A DNA stretch of 16,063 bases from NCBI GenBank assembly GCA_023145955.1, contig JAGLDA010000105.1, forward strand, positions 1 through 16,063. Reading direction: 5' to 3'. The DNA comes from Bacteroidales bacterium. GTDB taxonomy: Bacteria > Bacteroidota > Bacteroidia > Bacteroidales > UBA1556. Position numbers and translations under genes: made by a program. Of this stretch, positions 1-7,751 are shown piece by piece; position 1 is the stretch's first letter, and each line of letters begins with the position of its first letter. A model generated the notes under the pieces. That model ran no database searches. It saw only the letters and a program-made list of their open reading frames with translations, and was not told the origin of the DNA.

Positions 1-70
1 GGAATTGGGAATTGGGAATTAGTTAGAATGAGTGATTTTATTTTCGATTGAAGATTAACGATTGAAGATT
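1..70. repeat. Short tandem repeats at the left edge
   Basis: Bases 1-20 contain three consecutive copies of the 7-base unit GGGAATT, the first cut by the window edge. Bases 45-56 and 59-70 are two identical copies of CGATTGAAGATT separated by AA, giving a 14-base period. These are simple intergenic repeats with no coding potential. The array probably continues to the left of the window. No function is claimed. Confidence 0.7.
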
Positions 71-148
71 TATGATATAATTCATCAGGACGAGTAATTT
101 TCTGTTACCTATAATTAAAACTCAACTTAAACTTATCTATAAATATCT

Positions 149-156
149 TATCTTTG
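149..156 (+). promoter_or_regulatory. Bacteroidota -7 promoter element of the LytTR regulator
   Basis: TATCTTTG is an exact match to the Bacteroidota sigma-ABfr -7 consensus TAnnTTTG. It lies 50 bases before the ATG at 207, which predicts a leader of roughly 40-45 bases. I see no clear TTG-type -33 element at the usual distance, so this is a sequence match only. Confidence 0.5.
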
Positions 157-206
157 TCGATATATTTTAAATAAACAACCTGTATTTTTTATAAATTTTA
201 TGAACT

Positions 207-923
207 ATGGCAAAAATTAAAATCCTTTTAGTAGAAGACTCCACTTATGTAGAAGTTGCTTTACAAAATAGATTAACGGCAATGAATTTTGATATTGCAA
301 GTGTAGTGGCCACCCCAAAAATGGCTATTGATTTTTTGGAAACCAATAAAGTAGATATTGTTTTAATGGATATATTTGCCACAGAGAAGTACACAGGAAA
401 TGATGCTACAAACGATATTCATTCTCGCTTTTCCATACCGGTAGTATTACTCAATGGCGATGATAAAAATAATCTTAATAAGCTTAAAGATTCGTATGCT
501 AAACTAATAATGCATAAGCCACTGAATGATAATGAGCTAGCTTTTAATATAAGAGCTAGTATAATCGGTTCCGAAAATAAAGGAACAGCATCTTTTGCAA
601 TACAAAAAAAATACATCTTTGTGAAAGCTGATTACCGCTTAAATAAAATTCGCCTTGATGACATTTACTATATTGAAGCTAGCAAGGACTATGTAACTAT
701 TCACACCACTAATAATTCATATACGGTACACGTTACCATGAAAGATATAGAGGCAGAGTTACCATCAAAAGATTTTGTACGAACTCATAGAAGTTTCATT
801 GTTAATATCGACAAGATATTCTCAATTAAGTACCCTGATATTCTTATAGAAGATAAAATGAAGACCATACAAATTGGTGGACTTTACCGCAAAAAACTCA
901 TGCAGCTAATTGATGTTGTATAG
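207..923 (+). CDS. LytTR-family response regulator
   Basis: This is a two-domain cytoplasmic response regulator of 238 residues. Residues 4-120 form a receiver domain: the acidic pocket is E9-D10, the likely phosphorylated aspartate is D55 in the strand ending LMD, and K104 before P105 is the conserved lysine. Residues 132-238 form a LytTR DNA-binding domain, with the typical YIEASKDY stretch at 155-162 and HRSFIVNIDKI at 194-204. LytTR proteins bind direct repeats upstream of their targets. The usual Thr/Ser after receiver strand 4 appears to be N83, which may alter the phosphorylation response. No sensor kinase lies in the window; a partner could be to the left of the edge. The next gene, guaA, has its own promoter, so this gene is probably transcribed alone. 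Family assignment is firm; targets are unknown. Confidence 0.93.
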   Translation: MAKIKILLVEDSTYVEVALQNRLTAMNFDIASVVATPKMAIDFLETNKVDIVLMDIFATEKYTGNDATNDIHSRFSIPVVLLNGDDKNNLNKLKDSYAKLIMHKPLNDNELAFNIRASIIGSENKGTASFAIQKKYIFVKADYRLNKIRLDDIYYIEASKDYVTIHTTNNSYTVHVTMKDIEAELPSKDFVRTHRSFIVNIDKIFSIKYPDILIEDKMKTIQIGGLYRKKLMQLIDVV

Positions 924-990
924 TATATATTTTAATAAATAATAAACTACAAAAGAGGGTAAAAACACCTCTATGTATCACCTTTTTTTC

Positions 991-998
991 TACTTTTG
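991..998 (+). promoter_or_regulatory. guaA -7 promoter element abutting the start codon
   Basis: TACTTTTG matches TAnnTTTG exactly and ends only four bases before the ATG at 1003. Transcription in Bacteroidota usually begins about 5-8 bases after this element, so the mRNA would start on or within a few bases of the start codon. This argues against the in-frame upstream ATG at 973, which would lie upstream of the promoter element. No -33 TTG was found at normal spacing. Confidence 0.6.
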
Positions 999-1002
999 CA
1001 CA

Positions 1003-2532
1003 ATGGAGAATTCAATATTGATTTTAGACTTTGGGTCACAATATACCCAATTAATAGCCAGACGAGTACGTGAGTTGAATGTGTACTGCGAAATACACCC
1101 TTATAATAAAATCCCTGAGGATTTGAAACAATTTAAAGGTGTTATTCTTTCGGGAAGCCCATTCTCTGTTCGTGATGAGAAAGCTCCAATACCAAATCTG
1201 GAGCATATTAGAGGCAAAAAACCATTATTGGGCGTATGCTATGGTGCGCAATTATTAGCTCAAACTGAAGGCGGAAACGTTCAGCCATCAGAAATTAGAG
1301 AATATGGCCGTGCCAATCTTGGTTATGTAAATCAAGCCAGCGAGCTTGTTGTTGGAATGAATGACGGAAGTCAGGTATGGATGTCGCATGGTGACACCAT
1401 TACCAAAATCCCTGAGAATTTTGAAATAATATCAAGCACATCAGATGTTGATGTTGCTGGATTTAAAATAAAAGGCGAAACTACTTATGGAATTCAATTT
1501 CACCCAGAGGTATACCACTCCAAAGAAGGCATGACCCTTTTAAAGAATTATATAGTTGATATATGTGGCTGTGATCAATCATGGACTCCTGATTCGTTTG
1601 TAGATACAACTGTGGCTGATCTTAAAGAAAAACTAGGCAACGACAAAGTTGTTCTTGGCTTATCTGGCGGAGTAGATTCTTCTGTAGCAGCGGTATTACT
1701 ACATAAGGCTATTGGCGAGAACTTATATTGCATATTTGTGGATAATGGATTGCTTCGTAAAAATGAATTTGAGGAAGTACTAGAATCATATAAAAATATG
1801 GGGCTGAATGTAAAAGGTGTAAATTCTAAAGACCTATTTTACAAAGCACTAGAAGGAATTAGTGAGCCCGAGGCCAAACGAAAAGCTATTGGCAAAACCT
1901 TTATTGATGTATTTGATATAGAAAGCAGCCGCATACAAAATGTAAAATGGTTGGCACAAGGCACAATCTATCCTGATGTTATAGAGTCAATATCTGTAAA
2001 AGGGCCTTCTGCTACTATCAAGTCGCACCATAATGTTGGTGGTCTTCCTGATTATATGAAACTAAAAATTGTAGAACCATTGAAAACTTTATTTAAAGAT
2101 GAGGTAAGAAGAGTTGGCAAAGCAATGGGACTTAAACCTAGTTTATTGGGACGTCACCCCTTCCCTGGTCCTGGACTTGGCATTAGAATTTTGGGAGATA
2201 TTACTCCCGACAAAGTTGCTATTCTGCAAGATGTAGATTACATATTTATTCAAGGGCTAAAAGATAGTGGCCTTTATGACAAAGTATGGCAAGCTGGCGC
2301 AATGCTGTTGCCTGTGCAATCGGTTGGAGTAATGGGCGATGAGCGCACCTACGAAAAAGTTGTAGCTCTTAGAGCTGTAGAATCTACCGACGGCATGACT
2401 GCCGATTGGGTGCACCTACCATACGAATTCCTAGCAAAAGTTTCTAATGATATAATTAATAAAGTGAAAGGTGTGAATAGAGTTGTATATGATATTAGCT
2501 CTAAGCCACCAGCAACTATTGAATGGGAATAA
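1003..2532 (+). CDS. guaA: GMP synthase (glutamine-hydrolysing)
   Basis: GuaA converts XMP to GMP using glutamine and ATP, the last step of guanine nucleotide synthesis, in the cytoplasm. The protein is 509 residues from the chosen start, the usual family length. Residues 1-190 are the class I glutamine amidotransferase domain with catalytic C79 (in GVCYGAQ) and the H167/E169 pair (in QFHPEV). From about 200 comes the ATP pyrophosphatase domain with its P-loop SGGVDSS at 221-227, followed by the C-terminal dimerisation domain with GRHPFPGPGLGIR and the ending KPPATIEWE. The start at 1003 was chosen over the in-frame ATG at 973 because family members begin near ILILDFGSQYTQLI, the extra ten residues are hydrophobic and atypical, and the promoter lies between the two. 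A strong terminator follows, so it is a single-gene unit. Confidence 0.98.
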   Translation: MENSILILDFGSQYTQLIARRVRELNVYCEIHPYNKIPEDLKQFKGVILSGSPFSVRDEKAPIPNLEHIRGKKPLLGVCYGAQLLAQTEGGNVQPSEIREYGRANLGYVNQASELVVGMNDGSQVWMSHGDTITKIPENFEIISSTSDVDVAGFKIKGETTYGIQFHPEVYHSKEGMTLLKNYIVDICGCDQSWTPDSFVDTTVADLKEKLGNDKVVLGLSGGVDSSVAAVLLHKAIGENLYCIFVDNGLLRKNEFEEVLESYKNMGLNVKGVNSKDLFYKALEGISEPEAKRKAIGKTFIDVFDIESSRIQNVKWLAQGTIYPDVIESISVKGPSATIKSHHNVGGLPDYMKLKIVEPLKTLFKDEVRRVGKAMGLKPSLLGRHPFPGPGLGIRILGDITPDKVAILQDVDYIFIQGLKDSGLYDKVWQAGAMLLPVQSVGVMGDERTYEKVVALRAVESTDGMTADWVHLPYEFLAKVSNDIINKVKGVNRVVYDISSKPPATIEWE

Positions 2533-2541
2533 AAGGATAAT

Positions 2542-2580
2542 TAAACGCACGAAATAAACACTTTCGTGCGTTTATATTTT
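2542..2580 (+). terminator. Rho-independent terminator of guaA
   Basis: A perfect 13-bp inverted repeat (2542-2554 with 2562-2574, core AACGCACGAAA) closes a 7-base loop and is followed by a T-rich tract at about 2571-2584. It begins ten bases after the guaA stop codon. This separates guaA from the LysM gene downstream. Confidence 0.9.
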
Positions 2581-2586
2581 TATTAC

Positions 2587-2594
2587 TACTTTTA
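2587..2594 (+). promoter_or_regulatory. Possible -7 element for the LysM gene
   Basis: TACTTTTA differs from TAnnTTTG only at the last base and lies 22 bases before the ATG at 2616, a normal distance. Since the preceding terminator isolates this gene from guaA, a promoter here is expected. The match is imperfect and no -33 element is visible. Confidence 0.35.
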
Positions 2595-2615
2595 TTCGTT
2601 AATAATTTTATAATA

Positions 2616-4535
2616 ATGAACACCAAATTATATATGCAAAATTTTATAGCTATAATATTCTCAATACTTTTTACTTTCTCGTTTTCTACTATTAATGCTC
2701 AAAGTGCAAAAATATCGAAGTCAACAGAGATAGTTCAAGATATAAATGGCAACAGTTATTTTCTGCACCATATACACAAAGGTGAAACATTATATGCCAT
2801 TTCCAAAGCATACAATGTATCCATAGAGAAAATTGAATTATATAATAAAGACATAACTGATGGGCTTAAAATTGGCAACGAAATTAAAATTCCTATTATA
2901 AAAGAAACTGAGCAAACTTATAAAAGCTCAACAATACCGCAGGATACTATTGCACCAGAAGGCTTTATAAATCACAAAGTAAAGAAAGGTGAAACTTTAT
3001 ATAGTATATCTTTTAATTATCAAGTACATATTGACGAAATTAAAAAGCATAATAAAGGACTTACAGCTAATATTCACCCAGGCGAATGGATACTTATTCC
3101 TAGTAAAAACACCCAAATACTTGAAATTGCAAGAGCTCAATATGATAGTTTAGTAGATTATAAAATTGGCTGGTTTGATAATTATTATAGATTGGAGAAA
3201 AAATTTAAACTAAATCAAGAGCAACTTGAGCAAATAAACCCTCAATTAAAAGACCAAGGTGTAAGACGAGGTTTACATATTCTTGTGCCATATATTGAGC
3301 ATAAAACAGATACATTGCCCAAGTATGAGGAAATAGTTTTGGACTCAATACCAGAGGAAAAACATATAGTAAACGATAGTAATATTATAAAAAATGACTG
3401 CCCACAAATATTATTCAATAGGCATACTTATAAAATAGGATTGCTACTTCCATTATACGCAGAGCTAGAAAGTGAGATTAGAATTGATAATGAAATCTTT
3501 ATTAAAGAGATTAAAGAATATAAATCTTTTAGATTTATTGATTTCTATCAAGGAGCACTACTAGCTATTGATAGCTTAAAAAACTTAGGATTTAAAGCAG
3601 AGCTTTATGTATGGGATACCAAAGGTAGCACTACAACTACAGACTCTATTTGCCAACTAGATAATTTTAATAATTTAGATATTATCATTGGCCCTTTTTA
3701 TTCTAAAAATGTAGAAATAATACGACAACATATTGATACTAATGCTATTAGACTTGTTGAAATTTTTAGTCAAACCAACTTACCCATAGACTCAAACACA
3801 CAACATTTTGAGATTAGATCCAATAATCAGTTTAAATACGATGCCCATGCAAAGTATATAAACGATAGCCTACCTAATTCTAAAATCATCATTATTCATA
3901 GTGGCAAGCCTAGTGAATTAAAGAAACTTGCAATTCTCGATAGCACTATTTTTCATCCAGAATTTAATATTGATAGCTCTAGAGTATCTATCTATAGGTA
4001 TAATAATAATTTAAGCAGCATTCTTAAAAACACTTCAAAAGACTCAATAAATATTTTTATAAATTTAGTTAATAATGAAGCTGTTATAAGTGATTTTCTA
4101 CGTCAGTTATATTTACTTAAAAATGACAATAAAGAAGAAATTGAATACGATATAATGGTGATGGCTCATAACTCAGTATGGTCTAAATATAAAACTTTGG
4201 ACATTAAATATTTGGATGATTTGCGATATACTTATACTGCAGATTATTATATAAACTATGACGATACTGAGATAATAATGCCATACGAAATAAAATATTA
4301 TAATGAATATAAGCGTATACCATCCAAACTAGGTTTTATAGGACACGATATTATGTGGTATTTTGGAAATGCTCTTTTTAATTATGGCATTAATTTTTCG
4401 GAATGTGTACAATTTATAGATTATAAAACCATGCATAATAAATTAGTTCTTAGGGAAGTAAATATTGGTTTCTTCAGAAATCATAGCACAAACTTATTGC
4501 AATATAATAATTATAAAATAGAAAAGAAAAACTAA
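2616..4535 (+). CDS. LysM and periplasmic-binding-fold envelope protein
   Basis: This is a secreted envelope protein of 639 residues. Residues 1-29 are a signal peptide with probable cleavage after NA before QS. Two clear LysM modules follow, at about 49-94 (HKGETLYAISKAYNVS) and 118-163 (KKGETLYSISFNYQVH), then a degenerate third at about 180-226 that lacks the GETL turn. LysM modules bind N-acetylglucosamine in peptidoglycan. From about 272 (YKIGLLLPLY) to the C-terminus the sequence resembles the leucine-binding, type 1 periplasmic-binding fold, including FYQGALLAIDSLKNLG and DIIIGPFYS. No permease or ATPase genes are nearby, so it is unlikely to feed a classical ABC transporter. It may instead sense or scaffold at the cell wall. 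The ligand is unknown. A 36-residue membrane protein follows after two bases and is probably translated with it. Domain calls are confident, function is not. Confidence 0.85.
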   Translation: MNTKLYMQNFIAIIFSILFTFSFSTINAQSAKISKSTEIVQDINGNSYFLHHIHKGETLYAISKAYNVSIEKIELYNKDITDGLKIGNEIKIPIIKETEQTYKSSTIPQDTIAPEGFINHKVKKGETLYSISFNYQVHIDEIKKHNKGLTANIHPGEWILIPSKNTQILEIARAQYDSLVDYKIGWFDNYYRLEKKFKLNQEQLEQINPQLKDQGVRRGLHILVPYIEHKTDTLPKYEEIVLDSIPEEKHIVNDSNIIKNDCPQILFNRHTYKIGLLLPLYAELESEIRIDNEIFIKEIKEYKSFRFIDFYQGALLAIDSLKNLGFKAELYVWDTKGSTTTTDSICQLDNFNNLDIIIGPFYSKNVEIIRQHIDTNAIRLVEIFSQTNLPIDSNTQHFEIRSNNQFKYDAHAKYINDSLPNSKIIIIHSGKPSELKKLAILDSTIFHPEFNIDSSRVSIYRYNNNLSSILKNTSKDSINIFINLVNNEAVISDFLRQLYLLKNDNKEEIEYDIMVMAHNSVWSKYKTLDIKYLDDLRYTYTADYYINYDDTEIIMPYEIKYYNEYKRIPSKLGFIGHDIMWYFGNALFNYGINFSECVQFIDYKTMHNKLVLREVNIGFFRNHSTNLLQYNNYKIEKKN

Positions 4536-4537
4536 TA

Positions 4538-4648
4538 ATGCGCGGCGACAACACATTCATATACGTAATTGTAGCAATAGTATTGGCGCATTTCGTTATA
4601 GGAATTGCTTTTCTGTTTTACAAAATATTCGGTAAAAAAAAGAAATAA
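4538..4648 (+). CDS. Small single-pass membrane protein, 36 aa
   Basis: ATG at 4538 opens a 36-codon frame ending with TAA at 4646-4648. The start lies two bases after the stop of the LysM gene (TAATAATG), an arrangement typical of translational coupling. The product has a short polar N-terminus (MRGDNTF), one hydrophobic helix at about residues 7-28, and a lysine-rich tail (GKKKK). This predicts an inner-membrane segment with its basic end in the cytoplasm. I do not recognise a named family. Support comes from the coupled start, the clean membrane topology and the stop placement; its shortness leaves room for chance. It could be an accessory subunit of the LysM protein or an independent small membrane protein. 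Confidence 0.6.
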   Translation: MRGDNTFIYVIVAIVLAHFVIGIAFLFYKIFGKKKK

Positions 4649-4699
4649 AAAAGTAATGTATATATCGTTTTGTTTATCATTTTAATATTAAATATAACT

Positions 4700-4707
4700 T
4701 ACATTTG
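4700..4707 (+). promoter_or_regulatory. -7 promoter element of the tat operon
   Basis: TACATTTG matches TAnnTTTG exactly and sits 22 bases before the tatA ATG at 4730, predicting a leader of about 15-18 bases. The nearest TTTG upstream (4669-4672) is 27 bases away, longer than usual, so the -33 element is unclear. Confidence 0.6.
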
Positions 4708-4729
4708 CCTTTACTAAAAACAAAAGAAA

Positions 4730-4969
4730 ATGAGCATAAACACAATATTATTAGGAATGTTTGGTGGGCCAGAAATCATAGTGGTTCTAGTATTGGTAGT
4801 TTTACTTTTTGGTGGAAAAAAGATTCCTGAATTAATGCGTGGCTTAGGTAAAGGCATGAAGGAATTTAAAGATGCAACTAATGATATAAAAGAAGGAATA
4901 AACAATACAACTGGCGATATTAAAAAAGAAATTAGCGATATAGACCCAACCAAAGAACTAAGAAAATAG
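4730..4969 (+). CDS. tatA: Sec-independent translocase subunit TatA
   Basis: TatA is the pore-forming or membrane-thinning component of the twin-arginine pathway, which exports folded proteins across the inner membrane. The 79-residue product has the family pattern: a short N-terminus, a single membrane helix at about 12-27 beginning GPEIIVVL, the FGGKKIPEL hinge, then the amphipathic helix MRGLGKGMKEFKDA, and a charged, disordered tail. It is within the usual size range. tatC follows 12 bases later. No separate tatB is present, consistent with the minimal TatA/TatC systems of Bacteroidota in which one TatA-like protein serves both roles (inference). Confidence 0.95.
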   Translation: MSINTILLGMFGGPEIIVVLVLVVLLFGGKKIPELMRGLGKGMKEFKDATNDIKEGINNTTGDIKKEISDIDPTKELRK

Positions 4970-4981
4970 TTTCATTTATAG

Positions 4982-5833
4982 ATGAGTGATAAAAAAATAA
5001 TAAAAGCCGAAAGCAAAGAACTTGCAGCAACTACCGAAGGTGGAGACATGAGTTTTTGGGAGCATCTAGATATTCTTAGATTTTCGATGATGAGGTCTTT
5101 TGCTGTAGTATTTATTCTAGCAATAGTAGCTTTTTATTTTACTGAATTTGTGTATACACAAATAATATTAGGACCAAAAAATCCTGATTTTATTACAAAT
5201 CAGCTATTTTGCGAATTGGGCAACTACCTAGGGATTCAAAGCTTATGTATAAATCAAGGCACTTTTCAACTCAATAATTTCGAAATGGCAGGACAGTTTA
5301 AGAGCAATCTTCTTATTGCTTTTGTGGCTGGCATAATTGCAGCAATGCCTTATATACTTACAGAAATGTGGTATTTTATCCGACCAGCATTATCCATTAA
5401 AGAGCGTAAAGGAGTTAGAGGATTTGTATTTGTTACCAACTTTTTATTTATCACAGGAATATCTTTTGGATATTTTCTGATAGCACCTTTAGCTATTAAT
5501 TTCTTAGTTTCGTGGACATTAAGCCCTGATATAGAAAACACACTACGACTAGGCTCATACATAAGTATGGTAGTTATGATTTCGTTAAGTACAGGAATTG
5601 TTTTTCAGCTTCCGGTACTAATTTATTTTCTTGCCCGAATGGGAATAGTAAGCGCTGCCCTACTCAAAACTTTCAGAAAACACGCAATAATTGCATTTTT
5701 CTTATTATCGGCACTAATTACACCACCAGATATTTTTAGTCAGTTCTTAGTGGCTTTTCCATTGATATTCCTTTACGAAATTAGCATTAAAATTGCCAAG
5801 CGAGTAGAGAAAAAAAGAATACAAGAGTTATAG
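4982..5833 (+). CDS. tatC: Sec-independent translocase subunit TatC
   Basis: TatC is the multi-spanning receptor that recognises twin-arginine signal peptides and recruits TatA. The 283-residue protein shows the family landmarks: the N-terminal FWEHLDILR amphipathic start at about 25-33, six predicted membrane helices, YFIRPALSIKERKG at 131-144 (E141 matching E. coli E103), FGYFLIAPLAINF at 162-174, FQLPVLIYFL at 208-217 and LITPPDIFSQ at 245-254. The HLxELR motif reads HLDILR, so the position equivalent to E. coli E15 is isoleucine (I31), with an aspartate next to it. There is an N-terminal extension of about 16 residues compared with E. coli. It follows tatA by 12 bases and precedes a 469-residue unknown gene by 37 bases, so all three are probably cotranscribed. 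Confidence 0.95.
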   Translation: MSDKKIIKAESKELAATTEGGDMSFWEHLDILRFSMMRSFAVVFILAIVAFYFTEFVYTQIILGPKNPDFITNQLFCELGNYLGIQSLCINQGTFQLNNFEMAGQFKSNLLIAFVAGIIAAMPYILTEMWYFIRPALSIKERKGVRGFVFVTNFLFITGISFGYFLIAPLAINFLVSWTLSPDIENTLRLGSYISMVVMISLSTGIVFQLPVLIYFLARMGIVSAALLKTFRKHAIIAFFLLSALITPPDIFSQFLVAFPLIFLYEISIKIAKRVEKKRIQEL

Positions 5834-5870
5834 CACTCATCAAAATAAATTTTATTAGAAGTACAACATT

Positions 5871-7280
5871 ATGCAAGGAGATATAAAAACAACTAAGCAA
5901 AAAGCAGTACATATAAATATTGTTGATGATGTATATGGCACTATTGCAGAAATTGGTGGAGGCCAAGAAGTTGCCAGAGCTTTCTTTCAAGCAGGAGGAG
6001 CATCAGGTACGGTGGCAAAAAGTATTTCTGCCTACGATAAAACTTTCTCAGATTACTTATATAATAGCAATAAGCCCGGCAGATATGTTGCCGAAGATAG
6101 GGTTACAAAAATGCTTAATAAGGAATATTCAGACCTTCAGAATGTAATTTCTAGTAATAAAGATTGTAATACCAAATTTTTTGTTTTTGCCGATACTGTA
6201 GAAACACTAAATTATCATAAAGATAATACACCTCACGGATGGATGGGCGTAAGATTTCAGGGTAGCACCAGAAAAAATCCCAATGAAGTAAAAATACATT
6301 TTAATTTGCTTGAAAATGATGGAAACCTACAGCAATATACACTAGGTGCTCTGGGAGTTAATCTTATTTTTGCTTGTATTCATTATCATGAAACTCCTAA
6401 TACTTTTCTAAAATCTTTAATGGATAATCTTGATTCTGATAGAATTGAAATTGATTTGATAAGTATGACCGGCCCTGATTTGGACTATGTAGATAATAGA
6501 CTATTGGGAGTACAGATGGTGAAAAATGGTATGACCAAAGCAATTATGTTTGATAAAGATGGCCAAATAAATAGGCCTGGTGATATGCTTTATAAAAAAG
6601 ATGTTGTTGCAATTAGAGGTAGCTTTAGACCTATTACTTATGTAGGCTTCGATATGATTAAAACTTCCATAAGAATGCTAAAACGTGAGGGAGATTATGA
6701 TAAATCTAAATCAATAATCCTTTGCGAAATAACCATGCGTAACCTTATGGCTAGTGGCGAGCTCGACGAAAGAGATTTTCTTGCTAGAGTAGATATTCTA
6801 AATGGTATGAACCAGAATGTAATGATATCTAACTACAGCTTTTTCTACAAGCTTTCGGAGTATTTCAATAAATTTAATATTAATAAATTGCGCCTTGTAA
6901 TAGGAATTCCAACCTTACAAAACCTTGTGCAAGAGAAGTACTATAAGGACTTGAATGGAGGAACTCTTGAGGCATTTGGCAGGCTCTTTTCTCATAATGT
7001 GAAGTTATACGTATACCCTCTTTTAAAGAATAAAAGATTGCTAACAGGCAAAATATTAAATGTAGATCAAAGCATTTTCTATCTATATCAACATTTACTA
7101 AATAATGATAAAATAGTGGATATGGAAAATATGAATCGCGCATGGCAAGGAATATTTGCTCGCGATGTACTTTCTATGATTAAAAATGGTGAAGAAGGTT
7201 GGGAAGAAAAAACACCACGATTCGTTTCAAACTATATTATTAATAATAGATTATTTGGTTATAAAGAAAAGGATAACTAA
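5871..7280 (+). CDS. Conserved protein of unknown function downstream of tatC
   Basis: This 469-residue protein has no signal peptide, membrane segment or lipobox and is therefore predicted cytoplasmic. It belongs to a family I recognise from several phyla by its landmarks: NIVDDVYGTIAEIGGGQEVARAFF at 16-39, the glycine-rich AGGASGTVAKSISAYD at 41-56, RYVAEDR at 71-77, HGWMGVRFQ at 122-130, DNRLLGVQMVKNGMT at 208-222 and LYKKDVVAIRGSFRPIT at 240-256. From memory, database names for this family are inconsistent and include TonB-dependent receptor and nucleotide adenylyltransferase labels. I see neither a barrel nor an HxGH-type nucleotidyltransferase motif, so I assign no function. It starts 37 bases after tatC on the same strand, with no promoter or terminator seen between, suggesting cotranscription with tatAC. 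No clear terminator follows it. Confidence 0.85.
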   Translation: MQGDIKTTKQKAVHINIVDDVYGTIAEIGGGQEVARAFFQAGGASGTVAKSISAYDKTFSDYLYNSNKPGRYVAEDRVTKMLNKEYSDLQNVISSNKDCNTKFFVFADTVETLNYHKDNTPHGWMGVRFQGSTRKNPNEVKIHFNLLENDGNLQQYTLGALGVNLIFACIHYHETPNTFLKSLMDNLDSDRIEIDLISMTGPDLDYVDNRLLGVQMVKNGMTKAIMFDKDGQINRPGDMLYKKDVVAIRGSFRPITYVGFDMIKTSIRMLKREGDYDKSKSIILCEITMRNLMASGELDERDFLARVDILNGMNQNVMISNYSFFYKLSEYFNKFNINKLRLVIGIPTLQNLVQEKYYKDLNGGTLEAFGRLFSHNVKLYVYPLLKNKRLLTGKILNVDQSIFYLYQHLLNNDKIVDMENMNRAWQGIFARDVLSMIKNGEEGWEEKTPRFVSNYIINNRLFGYKEKDN

Positions 7281-7751
7281 TAATAAGTAATAGTAAGTAA
7301 TAGGAATGATTTATTGTCGTATTATTTAATAGTTTGATATTTGCTTTGTTAGGTCCTCCTAAGGAAAAGAAGTTGGCCAAATTGCCATAGTAATATGTCA
7401 TTAATTGCAGACATAAACGCCTTTATTGAAAATAATATAATTTTGAAACCCCTGCCCTAGCACGCCCCGTTTTCGCTCATTCCCACCCATTTCTGTTGTG
7501 TTTGGATGGATAAATTTCTATGGGTCTGACTAAAGTTCTTTTATGTACCTGCCTTCCTGTTTTGTAATATGCTAATGAATATCAAAAAATGTTATGTACA
7601 TAGTGAAAAAAGAATAATCTAATCAATAGAGCAAAATAATTCACTTTTTTGTTGCAAACTACATTTTTAGGAATTCATCACTTTCCCATAAAAAATATGC
7701 TAAAAATTGCAATGCACTATTTATAAGCTATTTGCGTTTATTAAACTAACG

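Noticed and set aside
954..989. AGAGG/CCTCT inverted repeat followed by a T-run, as a terminator of the LytTR gene
   Set aside because: The stem is only 5 bp and the T-run starts about ten bases after it, so it does not make a convincing intrinsic terminator.
973..1002. Upstream ATG extending guaA by ten residues
   Set aside because: It lies upstream of the promoter element, and the added residues are atypical for the family.
7395..7460. 21-codon frame starting with ATG in the large intergenic region
   Set aside because: It is short, has no promoter or coding signature, and runs into the GC-rich patch.
7593..7602. Perfect palindrome TATGTACATA as an operator
   Set aside because: It is a single short palindrome in AT-rich DNA with no promoter next to it; chance cannot be excluded.
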